From positions 186,001 through 250,000 of the forward strand of contig CAVZBX010000003.1 of NCBI GenBank assembly GCA_963773655.1: 64,000 nt of DNA, written 5' to 3'. The notes beneath the pieces were generated by a model. It saw only the letters and a list, made by a program, of their open reading frames with translations. It made no database searches and had not been told where the DNA came from. The position numbers and the translations under genes are program-made. Source of the stretch: DASSQJ01 sp963773655 (GTDB lineage Bacteria; Actinomycetota; Actinomycetes; Actinomycetales; Dermatophilaceae). Positions 35,103-42,951 of the stretch are shown piece after piece (positions within the stretch are counted from its first letter, which is position 1; each line of letters starts with the position of its first letter).

Positions 35103-36205
35103 ACCGGCTCACCACCCGCCTCGTTCTCTCGCACCTGCTCGTCGCCCTCCTCGCCGGCGCCGCCACCTTCCTCGTCGTCCGCGTGCTCACCCCGGCGATC
35201 TTCGACCGGGAGATGGGGATGGCCGGACGGCCGATGACCGGGTCGGGCGGGCCGGGCCAGGCGCTGCGCACCCAGGTCGCCGACGCGGTCACCCAGGCGC
35301 TGTGGATCGGCCTGCTCGTCGGGGTGCTCGCCGCCGCGGCGGTGGGGGTGTTCGCCGCCGGGCGCCTGGTGCGCCCGCTGTCGCGCCTGTCCGAGACCAC
35401 CCGCCAGATCGCCGCGGGTCGCTACGACGTGCACGTGGAACGGCCCCACGAGGCCGAGCTGGCCGAGCTCGCCGACGACGTCAACACCCTCGGGGCGGCC
35501 CTCGCCGACACCGAGGCCCGCCGCACCCGCCTGCTCGGCGAGGTGGCCCACGAGATGCGCACGCCGCTCACCGTCGTCGACGGCTACGTCGAGGGAATGA
35601 TCGACGGCGTCCTCCCCACGACCCCGGCCGAGCTCGGCAAGGTCAGCGACGAGGTGCGGCGGCTGCGACGGCTCGCCGACGACCTCTCGGCGCTGTCGCG
35701 GGCCGAGGAGGGCCGCCTCGACCTCGCCCTGCGCCGGGTCGACCTCGCGGGCGTCGTCACCACGGCCGTCGAACGGCTGCGCCCCCAGGCGGAGGACGCC
35801 GGCGTCCGGCTCACCGTCACCGCTCCCTCCGGCCCGGCCGAGGTCGTGGCCGACGCCGACCGGCTCGCCCAGGTCGTCACCAACCTCGTCGGCAACGCGG
35901 TGCGGGCGACGCCCGGGGGAGGCTCGGTCGACGTGGGCGTCGCCGACGAGGGCGGCTGGGGCACGGTCACCGTCCGCGACACGGGGGAGGGGCTGGCGCC
36001 CGAGGACCTCGAGCGGGTGTTCGAGCGCTTCTACCGCGTCGCCGGGCGGCGCGGGGAGGGCGAACGCACGGGATCGGGCATCGGGCTGACCATCGCCCGC
36101 GGTATCGTCCGGGCCCACCACGGCGAGCTCACCGCCGCCTCGGACGGGCCCGGTCGCGGCGCGGTCTTCACCGTGCGGGTTCCCGCCGCGGGCCCAGAGC
36201 ACTGA
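35099..36205 (+). CDS. Sensor histidine kinase
   Basis: The 368-residue kinase has a first helix at residues 8-26 (VLSHLLVALLAGAATFLVV), a short external loop with Met/Gly/Pro-rich sequence (DREMGMAGRPMTGSGGPG) and a second helix. HAMP (LVRPLSRLSETTRQIAAG), HisKA (EVAHEMRTPLTVVDGYVEG) and HATPase (NLVGNAVRATPGGG, GSGIGLTIARGIV) follow. The Met-rich loop could bind copper, but that is only a thought. The GTG at 35099 overlaps the response-regulator stop. Confidence 0.92.
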   Translation: MNRLTTRLVLSHLLVALLAGAATFLVVRVLTPAIFDREMGMAGRPMTGSGGPGQALRTQVADAVTQALWIGLLVGVLAAAAVGVFAAGRLVRPLSRLSETTRQIAAGRYDVHVERPHEAELAELADDVNTLGAALADTEARRTRLLGEVAHEMRTPLTVVDGYVEGMIDGVLPTTPAELGKVSDEVRRLRRLADDLSALSRAEEGRLDLALRRVDLAGVVTTAVERLRPQAEDAGVRLTVTAPSGPAEVVADADRLAQVVTNLVGNAVRATPGGGSVDVGVADEGGWGTVTVRDTGEGLAPEDLERVFERFYRVAGRRGEGERTGSGIGLTIARGIVRAHHGELTAASDGPGRGAVFTVRVPAAGPEH

Positions 36206-36214
36206 GGAGGAGCC

Positions 36215-37453
36215 GTGGACGGTGTCGACGTCACCGACGTCCTGCTCATCGGTGGGGCGCTGCTGGCCTACGCGCTGCTCTCCCGCCGGCTCGCCGGCTC
36301 CCCCCTCACCCCCGCGATCCTCTTCGTCGCCGTCGGCGTGCTCATCGGTTCCGGGGTGCTCGACCTGCTCCGTCTGCCCATCGGATCGGGCGAGCTGCGC
36401 GTGCTGGCCGAGACCACGCTGGCCCTCGTCCTGTTCACCGACGCCTCCCGCCTGGACAGCCGGCGCGTCATCCACGACCGTCGCCTGCCGGTCCGGCTGC
36501 TCGCCCTGGCCCTGCCACTGACGATCGTCCTCGGCGGCTTCCTCGCAGCGGTCATGTTCCCCGGGCTGGCGGTGTTCGAGGCGGTCGCGCTCGCCGTGCT
36601 CCTCGCCCCGACCGACGCGGCGCTCGGGCAGACGGTGGTGGCGGACGAGCGGCTGCCGGGGATGGTCCGTGAGGGGCTGAGCGTGGAGAGCGGCCTCAAC
36701 GACGGCATCTGCGTCCCGCTGCTCATCGGCGCCCTGAGCATCGCCGAGGTCGAGGCCGAGCCGGCGTTCGCCGGCGAGATCGCCCGCAGCTTCGTCGTGG
36801 AGATCGCCGTGGCCGTCCTCGTCGGACTCCTCGTCGGGGTGGCCGTGGGGGCCCTGGCCCGGCTGTCGGCCGGCCGCGGCTGGGTCGACGGCGGCTGGTG
36901 GCGGGTGGTGCCGCTCGTCGCCGCCGCCCTCGCCTACGTCGGCACCGACGCGGCCGGCGGCAGCGGCTTCATCGCCGCCTTCGTCGCGGGCCTCGCCTAC
37001 GGACGGGTCGTCGGCAGTGAGGACGCGCACCGGTCCACCGAGCTGAGCGAGGAGGTCGGCAGCTACCTCAGCGCCGTCACCTTCCTCCTCTTCGGCGCGG
37101 TGCTCGTTCCGCTCGCCCTCGCCGGGCTCGACGTGGCGACGATGGTGTACGCGGTGCTCTCCCTCACCGTCGTCCGGATGCTGCCGGTCGCGCTCTCGCT
37201 CACCGGCACCGGGGCGCGGTGGCCGACGCAGGCGTTCGTCGGCTGGTTCGGCCCGCGCGGGCTCGCCACCGTCGTGTTCGCCCTGACGGTCGTCGAGGAC
37301 TTCGACGTGCCGGGCGCGTCGCGCATCGTCGCCGTCGCGACCGTCACCGTGCTGCTCAGCGTCCTCGCCCACGGGCTGAGCGCCTCCGCGCTGACGAGCC
37401 GCTACGTCGGCTGGCTCTCGCGGAACCGTGCGCCGCTGGCCGAGAGCCGGTGA
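36215..37453 (+). CDS. CPA1-type Na+(K+)/H+ antiporter
   Basis: The 412-residue protein has about 12 membrane helices and the CPA1 hallmarks: LVLFTDASRLD, the motif LAVLLAPTDAALGQTVV with the ion-site Asp, and SVESGLNDGICVPLL with the paired Asn-Asp. It exchanges monovalent cations for protons across the inner membrane. The GTG at 36215 has GAGGAGGAG just upstream. It follows the kinase by nine bases, so it is probably co-transcribed with the two-component system. Confidence 0.92.
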   Translation: MDGVDVTDVLLIGGALLAYALLSRRLAGSPLTPAILFVAVGVLIGSGVLDLLRLPIGSGELRVLAETTLALVLFTDASRLDSRRVIHDRRLPVRLLALALPLTIVLGGFLAAVMFPGLAVFEAVALAVLLAPTDAALGQTVVADERLPGMVREGLSVESGLNDGICVPLLIGALSIAEVEAEPAFAGEIARSFVVEIAVAVLVGLLVGVAVGALARLSAGRGWVDGGWWRVVPLVAAALAYVGTDAAGGSGFIAAFVAGLAYGRVVGSEDAHRSTELSEEVGSYLSAVTFLLFGAVLVPLALAGLDVATMVYAVLSLTVVRMLPVALSLTGTGARWPTQAFVGWFGPRGLATVVFALTVVEDFDVPGASRIVAVATVTVLLSVLAHGLSASALTSRYVGWLSRNRAPLAESR

Positions 37454-37518
37454 CCGTCGGTGCCGACGGGCGGGGTAGCGTCGATCGCAGGATCCACCCG
37501 CGCACCGAGGAGGCCGCC

Positions 37519-37890
37519 GTGACCGAGACCGCACACTCCGACGACGTCGTCGTCGCCCTCCCCGTGGCCCCCGGTCGCCGGCTCGGCCACTCGTGGGGGA
37601 AGGCGCCGGTCGTCGCGCTCGCCACCGTCCGCGGTGGGGCGGTCGTCGGCTGGGAGGAGCACGAGGTCCGGTGGGACGTCGCGCACGACGAGGGCCACCA
37701 CGGCAGCCACCACGCCCGGGTGGTGCGCTTCCTGCGCGAGCACGGCGCCACCGCGGTCGCGGCCGACCACATGGGCGAGCCGATGGTCCACACGCTGGGC
37801 CGGCTGGGGGTCGCCGTCCTGCTCGGCGCGGGGGACGACGGCGAGGCGGCTGCGCTCGCAGCCGCCTCGCGGGTGGTGTCCTCGGGCTGA
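37519..37890 (+). CDS. NifX/NifB-like (dinitrogenase iron-molybdenum cofactor) domain protein
   Basis: The 123-residue protein has the alpha/beta fold of the Nitro_FeMo-Co family: GHSWGKAPVVALATVRGG, a His-rich loop (HDEGHHGSHHARVVRFLREHG) and ADHMGEPMVHTLGRLGVAVLLGAG. Free-standing proteins of this type occur widely without nitrogenase and may bind metal or Fe-S cofactors; the His cluster supports metal binding. The GTG start has GAGGAGG nine bases upstream, and TAGCGT at 37475 is a likely -10. There are no nif genes nearby, so nitrogen fixation is not implied. Confidence 0.78.
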   Translation: MTETAHSDDVVVALPVAPGRRLGHSWGKAPVVALATVRGGAVVGWEEHEVRWDVAHDEGHHGSHHARVVRFLREHGATAVAADHMGEPMVHTLGRLGVAVLLGAGDDGEAAALAAASRVVSSG

Positions 37891-37911
37891 CGCCCTCGCC
37901 CGGGGGCCGGG

Positions 37912-38748
37912 TCAGTCGTCGCCGTCCACCATCGGGCAGTCCCCGGCGTTGCCGGCGCGGTTCGTCATCCTCGTGCCCGCGCCGGGGCCGTACGCACCGC
38001 CGGGGCCGTGGGCCCCACCGGTGGCCAGGTCGCCGTCGGCCGCCCGCTGGTAGGCCGCGAGGTGGTTCCGCGAACCCTGGAGCAGGTGGCCGAGCACGGT
38101 GTCGACGTCAGTGGGGTGGTCGGCGGCGATCATCGCCTCGAGGTCGGCGATGTCCCGCTGCTCGAGCTCGATGCCGACCCGGTAGGCGGCGTCCAGCGAC
38201 TCCTGGGCGTCCTCCCACCAGCCGTCGTAGAGGCCCTGGAGGGCCGCGTCCTGGTAGACACCGGGCTCGGCGCCCTCGGCGGGGTCGTCGACCCCGTAGG
38301 CGGCGAGGAGCGTCCCGACGGCGTCGAAGTGCCGTTGCTCGCTGTTCGTCACCATGCTGAACGGGCGGGCCCCGTCGTAGCGGTCGGCGATGGCGGCGTA
38401 GAGGTCGCGGGCCATCCGCTCCTCCTCCCGGGTGAAGGCGAGGGCCGTGGCCAGCTCGGGGCTCGCGGTGGCCCTCTCCACCGTCCGCTGGGTCGTGGCC
38501 GGTGCGGCCTGGTTCCGGAGGGTGGTGCCGTAGCCCTTGCCCTGAGCCCGTGCGCCGGGGCCGTAGGCGTTGCCGTCGCCCCCGCCGTGGGCGTTGCCGA
38601 TGCCACGGGCGTTGCCGAGCCCGAGGGCGGTGCCGGCAGTGCTGCCGGGGTCGTCCGGCGCCGCGACGGCGGTGGTCACGGCCAGCCCACCGGCGAGCAG
38701 GGCGCCCACTCCGAGAGCGGCTGCGGTCGTGCGGATCGTTCGGTTCAT
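37912..38748 (-). CDS. Secreted DUF2202 (ferritin-like) protein
   Basis: The 278-residue protein has a signal peptide (MNRTIRTTAAALGVGALLAGGLAVTTAVAA), a Gly/Asn-rich linker built of short repeats (LGLGNARGIGNAHGGGDGNAYG), and a DUF2202 four-helix domain. The domain starts ALAFTREEERMARDLYAAIADRY and goes on to NSEQRHFDAVGTLLAAYGVDDP and DVDTVLGHLLQGSRNHLAAY. The Glu/His pattern suggests a di-metal centre, but the function is not established. CAGGAGG before the ATG decides the start. The C-terminus is again Gly-rich. Confidence 0.85.
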   Translation of the reverse strand: MNRTIRTTAAALGVGALLAGGLAVTTAVAAPDDPGSTAGTALGLGNARGIGNAHGGGDGNAYGPGARAQGKGYGTTLRNQAAPATTQRTVERATASPELATALAFTREEERMARDLYAAIADRYDGARPFSMVTNSEQRHFDAVGTLLAAYGVDDPAEGAEPGVYQDAALQGLYDGWWEDAQESLDAAYRVGIELEQRDIADLEAMIAADHPTDVDTVLGHLLQGSRNHLAAYQRAADGDLATGGAHGPGGAYGPGAGTRMTNRAGNAGDCPMVDGDD

Positions 38749-38791
38749 GATGACCTCCTGGTCGCTGCGGATCTGTGCTGCGGTCAAGGCA

Positions 38792-38823
38792 ACGCCCCGC
38801 CCGTGAAGAGCCGGGCGGGGCGT
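38792..38823 (-). terminator. Strong hairpin terminator downstream of the MBL/rhodanese gene
   Basis: ACGCCCCGCCCG and CGGGCGGGGCGT form a perfect 12-bp stem with an eight-base loop, 25 bases past the stop of the gene ending at 38848. On the minus strand a short T-containing run (TTGCCTT) follows. Confidence 0.75.
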
Positions 38824-38847
38824 CGGTGAAGCGTTCGTGAAGGTGGC

Positions 38848-40194
38848 TCAGCCGGTGAGCCCCAGCTCCTCGACCTTCTCGAACTCGTCGTCGACGACGA
38901 CGACGCGGTGGCCCTTCGCGGCGAGCACGCTGCCGGCGACCGAGGCGCGGTAGCCGGTGGCGCAGTGCACCCACAGCTCACCGTCCGGCGCCTCGTCGGC
39001 GCGCGCCAGGATCTCGTGGATCGGGATGTTCACGGCGCCCTCGACGTGTCCTTCCTCCCACTCCGCCTCGCGGCGCACGTCGAGGACGGTGACCTCACGG
39101 TGGTGCCGCACCTGTGCCAGGTCCGCGAAGGTCGCCACCGGGAAGGAGCCGAGCTCGCGGTCGGTCCAGTCCTCCGGCCGGCCGGTGGCGCTGCCGGCGA
39201 TCTCGTCGACGCCGATCCGCACGAGCTCGCGCTGGGCCTCGGCCACCTGCTCGGGGGACTCGCCGAGGAGGGTGATGTGCTCACCCCAGGGCATCAGCCA
39301 GCCCACGTAGGTGGAGAACTGGCCGTCGATGCCGATGTTGTAGGTGCCCGGCACGTGCCCGGCGGCGAAGGCCGTCCCGGTGCGCAGGTCGACGACCCAC
39401 TCGCCGTTGCCGATCCGCTTCGCCAGCTCGTCCCGGTCGACCGGCTCGGGCTGCTCGAGGTCCGGTGCGCCGGGGCCGGCGAGGTTGGCCGGTGCCATGT
39501 GGGCGTAGTAGGCCGGGAAGACGTCGAGGCCGTCGAGCAGCTCGCGCACCCACTGCTCCTCGTCCTGGGTGAGCACCGGGTTGCTCTGCTTCTCCCGGCC
39601 GATCGTCGACGAGGTGGCGTCGGACTGGGTCGCCGAGCAGAAGCTGCCGAAGCCGTGGGTCGGCAGGACCTGGGCGTCGTCCGGCAGCCGTTCGGCGAGC
39701 CGGCGGGCCGAGGCGTACTGCTCGCGAACGAGGGCCGGGGTGTCGTCCGGCCCGAGCAGGTCGGGCCGGCCGGTGGACCCGAAGAGCAGGGAGCCCCCGG
39801 TGAAGACGCCGACGTCCTCGCCGTCCGCGGTCAGCGTGTACGACAGGTGCGTGTAGGTGTGGCCCGCCGTCGCGATGGCGGTGACGCGCATCCCGTCGGA
39901 GACCTCGACGACGTCGCCGTCGCGGATGGGCACGCGCTCGAAGGCGACCGGGTCCTCGGCGTTGACGTGGTACGACGCCCCGGTGCGACGGGCCAGGGCG
40001 AGGCCACCGGTGACGTAGTCGTTGTGGATGTGCGTCTCGAAGACGTGGGTGATCCGGACGCCGGCGTCCCGGGCGAGTGCCAGGACGCGGTCGACGTCTC
40101 GCTGCGGGTCGACGACGAGGGCGACCTCGCCGTCGTGCGCCAGGTAGGAACGGTCTCCGAGCGACGGGGTGTCGACGGGGATGATCTCGACCAT
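38848..40194 (-). CDS. MBL-fold/double-rhodanese protein (CstB-like), possibly altered iron site
   Basis: Residues 1-230 of 448 form a metallo-beta-lactamase domain with THIHNDYVTGG (His55, His57, Asp59) and GHTYTHLSY (His112). The segment that normally reads TGD, giving an iron ligand in persulfide dioxygenases, is TGGSLLFG here (Gly134). Two rhodanese domains follow; the first lacks a catalytic Cys, the second has VHCATGYRAS with Cys411. The architecture matches CstB-type persulfide dioxygenase/sulfurtransferase, but the ligand change leaves dioxygenase activity uncertain. It is divergent from thioredoxin with a CstR-type operator between them. Confidence 0.87.
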   Translation of the reverse strand: MVEIIPVDTPSLGDRSYLAHDGEVALVVDPQRDVDRVLALARDAGVRITHVFETHIHNDYVTGGLALARRTGASYHVNAEDPVAFERVPIRDGDVVEVSDGMRVTAIATAGHTYTHLSYTLTADGEDVGVFTGGSLLFGSTGRPDLLGPDDTPALVREQYASARRLAERLPDDAQVLPTHGFGSFCSATQSDATSSTIGREKQSNPVLTQDEEQWVRELLDGLDVFPAYYAHMAPANLAGPGAPDLEQPEPVDRDELAKRIGNGEWVVDLRTGTAFAAGHVPGTYNIGIDGQFSTYVGWLMPWGEHITLLGESPEQVAEAQRELVRIGVDEIAGSATGRPEDWTDRELGSFPVATFADLAQVRHHREVTVLDVRREAEWEEGHVEGAVNIPIHEILARADEAPDGELWVHCATGYRASVAGSVLAAKGHRVVVVDDEFEKVEELGLTG

Positions 40195-40231
40195 CGGTGC
40201 TGTTCTCCTCGTGTCGGGTGAAACGCGGAAT

Positions 40232-40247
40232 ATACCCAGAGGGGTAT
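40232..40247. promoter_or_regulatory. CstR-type operator 1 (MBL/rhodanese and trx divergent promoters)
   Basis: ATACCCAGAGGGGTAT, arms ATACCC/GGGTAT. The right half starts a plus-strand -10 (TATCCT); on the minus strand TATATT overlaps the left half, so one bound repressor could close both promoters. Confidence 0.82.
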
Positions 40248-40299
40248 CCTGTTTTCATCCATCGAAACACACGTTCGTCCCCTACCGAGGAGTAACTCC

Positions 40300-40665
40300 A
40301 TGGCCACCGTTGACCTGACGGCCGACACGTTCGAGAAGACCATCACCGACGGCGGCATCGTCCTCGTCGACTGGTGGGCCTCCTGGTGTGGCCCGTGCCG
40401 CCAGTTCGCACCCACCTTCCAGAAGTCGAGCGAGGCGCACGACGACGTCGTCCACGGCAAGGTCGACACCGAGGCCGAGCAGGCGCTCGCCGGTGCCGCC
40501 CAGATCACCTCGATCCCTACGCTCATGGGCTTCCGCGACGGCATCCTCGTCTTCCGTCAGGCCGGCGCGCTGCCGCCCGCCGCGCTCGAGCAGGTCGTCG
40601 AGGGCATCAAGGCGCTCGACATGGACGAGGTCCGCAAGCAGCTCGAGGAGCAGCAGGCCGGCTGA
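40300..40665 (+). CDS. trx: Thioredoxin
   Basis: The 121-residue protein has the canonical WCGPC site (Cys30, Cys33) in VDWWASWCGPCRQFAPTF and the cis-Pro segment ITSIPTLMGFRDG. It reduces disulfides and persulfides in the cytosol. The ATG is preceded by GAGGAGT. Its promoter overlaps CstR operator 1, so it is probably induced by reactive sulfur, unlike general housekeeping thioredoxin. A strong terminator lies 18 bases past the stop. Confidence 0.95.
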   Translation: MATVDLTADTFEKTITDGGIVLVDWWASWCGPCRQFAPTFQKSSEAHDDVVHGKVDTEAEQALAGAAQITSIPTLMGFRDGILVFRQAGALPPAALEQVVEGIKALDMDEVRKQLEEQQAG

Positions 40666-40683
40666 CCGGCCCCCACGACCCGC

Positions 40684-40714
40684 GGCCCCGTCGCCGGATC
40701 CCGGTGACGGGGCC
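40684..40714 (+). terminator. Hairpin terminator after thioredoxin
   Basis: GGCCCCGTC and GACGGGGCC pair perfectly and extend through CCGG/CCGG to a three-base loop. It separates trx from the next CstR operator 16 bases downstream, giving independent units. Confidence 0.72.
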
Positions 40715-40730
40715 CTGGCATGCTGAAGGG

Positions 40731-40746
40731 ATACCCCCTGGGGTAT
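40731..40746. promoter_or_regulatory. CstR-type operator 2 (rhodanese-cstR promoter)
   Basis: ATACCCCCTGGGGTAT. Its right end is shared with the -10 TATGAT (40744-40749), which is six bases from the rhodanese ATG; the mRNA is therefore probably leaderless and the repressor would block the polymerase directly. Confidence 0.85.
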
Positions 40747-40755
40747 GATGACCCA

Positions 40756-41076
40756 ATGACGCCCACCGTTGACATCACCACGCTCATGGCCCGGCACGCC
40801 GACGGCGCGTTCGTCCTCGACGTGCGCGAGCCGCACGAGTACCTCGCCGGCCACGTGCCCGGCTCGGTGCTCGCGCCGATGAGCCGCATCACCACCGCCC
40901 TCGGCGGGGTGCCCAAGGACCGCACGGTCCACGTGATCTGCCAGAGCGGCAACCGCAGCCGCGCCATGGCCGACCTCCTCCGACGCCTCGGCTTCGACGC
41001 CGTGTCCGTCGACGGTGGTCACGCGGCGTGGATGTCGGCCGGCCGGCCCGTCGTCGAGGGGCCACGCGCCGCGTGA
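40756..41076 (+). CDS. Single-domain rhodanese sulfurtransferase
   Basis: The 106-residue protein is one rhodanese domain: FVLDVREPHEYLAGHVPGSVLAP, then the active loop ICQSGNRSRA with Cys62 and the closing GGHAAWMSAGRPV. It moves sulfane sulfur from a donor such as thiosulfate or persulfide to a thiol acceptor. The start codon is fixed by the leaderless promoter in operator 2. It lies 101 bases before the chosen start of the CstR-like regulator, so the two are probably an autoregulated operon. Confidence 0.93.
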   Translation: MTPTVDITTLMARHADGAFVLDVREPHEYLAGHVPGSVLAPMSRITTALGGVPKDRTVHVICQSGNRSRAMADLLRRLGFDAVSVDGGHAAWMSAGRPVVEGPRAA

Positions 41077-41177
41077 GAGGAGTCGACATGTCCGAGAAGG
41101 CCACGACCTCGTCGCCCACCGAGCCCGGCGCGGCTACCATGGGGCGACTGTCCACCACCGTTCCCGGAGGCGCGAGC

Positions 41178-41438
41178 ATGGAGCTCAACCCCGACGAGAT
41201 GCAGGCCGTGACGAAGCGGCTGCGCCGCGCCCAGGGGCAGATCGGCGGCATCCTCAAGATGATCGAGGATGGCCGCGACTGCCAGGACATCGTCACCCAG
41301 CTCGCCGCGGTGTCCAAGGCTCTCGACCGCGCTGGGTTCGCCGTCATCGCCCTCGGCCTGCGGCAGTGCATCGTGTCGCCGGAGACGCAGACGATGGACG
41401 TCGAGTCGATGGAGAAGCTCTTCCTCTCCCTCGCCTGA
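41178..41438 (+). CDS. cstR: CstR-like persulfide-sensing repressor (CsoR family)
   Basis: The 86-residue helical protein has the CsoR/RcnR DNA-binding region (VTKRLRRAQGQIGGILKMIEDGRDCQD) and only two cysteines, Cys35 and Cys64, 29 apart as in the staphylococcal persulfide sensor CstR. The His that completes the Cu(I) site in CsoR, four residues before the second Cys, is Gly here (ALGLRQC), which argues against copper sensing. The ATG at 41178 has GGAGG seven bases upstream and a TACCAT hexamer at 41135. An in-frame ATG at 41088, also with a good ribosome site, would add 30 poorly conserved residues. It likely represses all operators of this region. Confidence 0.88.
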   Translation: MELNPDEMQAVTKRLRRAQGQIGGILKMIEDGRDCQDIVTQLAAVSKALDRAGFAVIALGLRQCIVSPETQTMDVESMEKLFLSLA

Positions 41439-42061
41439 TGGACTCCCACGCCTGGGACGAGCGCTACGGCGGTCGGGGGCTGGTCTGGTCGGGTACGCCC
41501 AACGTCTTCGTCGCCGAGATCGTGCGCGACCTGGACCCGGGCAGCGCGCTGGACGTCGCAGCCGGGGAGGGCCGCAACGCCGTGTGGCTGGCCGAGCAGG
41601 GCTGGCGGGTCACCGCCGCCGACTTCTCCCCGGTCGCCGTGGAGCGGGCCGCCCGGATCGCGCGCGAGCGGCTCGGGGACCGCGCCGACCGGGTGCGGAC
41701 GGTCGTCGCCGACGCCACCGGGCCCGCGCCGGCCGAGGAGACCGGCGCCGGGTACGACCTCGTCCTCTTCTCCTACCTCCAGCTGCCCCGTGAGCCCTGG
41801 GGCCGGGCCCTCGCCGAGGGCGTGGCCGCGGCGGCGCCCGGCGGGGTCGTGCTCGTCGTCCTCCACGCGCTGCGCAACCTCGCCGAGGGCACCGGGGGGC
41901 CCCAGGAGCCCTCGGTGCTCCACGACCCGGAGGACGTGCTGGCCTCGGTCGCGGACCTCCCCGTCGAGGTCGCGTCCGCCCGGGTCCGGCACCGCGAGGT
42001 CGAGGGCGCCGAGCGGCCGGCCCTCGACACCGTCGTCGTCCTGCGCCGACGCTCCGACTGA
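41438..42061 (+). CDS. SAM-dependent methyltransferase (TehB/UbiE-like)
   Basis: The 207-residue protein opens with WDERYGGRGLVWSGTPNVFV. The SAM site DVAAGEGRNAVWLAEQGWRVTAADFSPVAVERAA and the YDLVLFSYLQLPREPW segment follow, as in small TehB-like methyltransferases. The start overlaps the regulator stop (TGATG), so it is co-translated with it. The location in a sulfur-stress operon raises a thiol, sulfide or selenium/tellurium compound as methyl acceptor, as inference only. Confidence 0.83.
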   Translation: MDSHAWDERYGGRGLVWSGTPNVFVAEIVRDLDPGSALDVAAGEGRNAVWLAEQGWRVTAADFSPVAVERAARIARERLGDRADRVRTVVADATGPAPAEETGAGYDLVLFSYLQLPREPWGRALAEGVAAAAPGGVVLVVLHALRNLAEGTGGPQEPSVLHDPEDVLASVADLPVEVASARVRHREVEGAERPALDTVVVLRRRSD

Positions 42062-42089
42062 CGCCGACGCGCCGGCGTGCCGCGACCGC

Positions 42090-42769
42090 TCAGCCGGGGA
42101 AGCCGAAGCAGGGGTAGAACTCCTCCACACCCGGCCGGGGCACCTCGACGCAGCGGAACCGGATGGTCGAGAGGAACGCGTTGTCCGTCGTGGCCGCGAT
42201 CTCGTACGGCCCGACGCTCGCGCTGACCTCGGCGACCGCGTCCCGCCGCCGCTCGCTCGACGTCGAGCTGACCACTCCCGGGCCGGTGTTGTCGTGGACG
42301 TTGGCGTGCGAGCGGACGAGGTCTCCACCCCGGTCCAGGTCGCGTCGACCGAGAACGGCACGCCGTCCTCGCCGACGAAGTCGGCCGAGACGGTGGCCGT
42401 CGTGAGCCGGGTGTCGACGCGCGGTCCGACGGCGGTCTCGCCGCTCGCCTCGTAGAGGACCTCGCCGCCGACCGCTGCGGCGCTCACCTCGCCGTCCGGA
42501 GGCGGTGCGCACAGGTCGCGCACGACGAGGTCGACCGTCGTCCGCACCTGCTTGTTGAGGCCGCTGGGCTTGCCGGTGTACATCGCCCGGCTGGAGGAGA
42601 TCCAGAGGCTGGTCTGGATGCACCCGGAGTCGTCGACCTGGGACACCTCCGCGTACGCGGTCGTGTCCTTGATGGTGTGGTAGATCCTCGGCTCGGCGGC
42701 GCCCGCGCCGACGGCGCCCGCCGCCACCAGGACGCCCGCCCCGAGGACGGCCGGGAGAACTCGTTTCAT
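42090..42769 (-). pseudogene. Secreted protein of unknown function, single-base frameshift
   Basis: The start frame has a clear signal peptide (MKRVLPAVLGAGVLVAAGAVGAGAAE). A beta-rich mature part follows (YHTIKDTTAYAEVSQVDDSGCIQTSLWISSS, then VDLVVRDLCAPPPDG and VDATWTGVE). The rest continues in a second frame (DLVRSHANVHDNTG to PCFGFPG, ending at 42090), with the junction at about 42322-42330. Joined, it would be about 225 residues with paired cysteines. I do not recognise the family. GAGGGAGGG precedes the ATG. Base-call error or mutation cannot be told apart. Confidence 0.65.
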
Positions 42770-42893
42770 GGCCCCTTCCCTCCCTCGTGCTGCAGGTGGG
42801 ACCCTGTCAGCGTACGCCTGCGCCCGGCTCCCCGGGCAGTGCCCGGGAGGGAGTCGCCGGTCACCTCCCCGGCGCTCTCGAGTGGGCTGTGGC

Positions 42894-42909
42894 ATACCCC
42901 ATGGGGTAT
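42894..42909. promoter_or_regulatory. CstR-type operator 3 (small Cys-rich protein)
   Basis: ATACCCCATGGGGTAT is a perfect 16-bp palindrome; with flanks GC it extends to 20 bp. The -10 TATGCT starts at its right end (42907). Confidence 0.87.
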
Positions 42910-42951
42910 GCTCGACCGGACACGTGCCACCGACCTCGAGGAGACCCTGAC

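Noticed and set aside
33490..36672. A 1060-codon open frame on the plus strand
   Set aside because: It is out of frame with the response regulator, kinase and antiporter genes and antisense to the Rsm22 gene. The composition is Arg/Pro/Gly-rich shadow sequence.
37519..37890. Evidence for nitrogen fixation
   Set aside because: Only a lone NifX/NifB-like domain is present; no nitrogenase or cofactor-assembly genes are near, and such domains occur widely without nitrogenase.
40731..41438. Copper-resistance interpretation of the CsoR-type regulator and GGGGTAT boxes
   Set aside because: The copper-site histidine is missing and no copper ATPase, chaperone or oxidase is present. The neighbours are sulfur-transfer genes.
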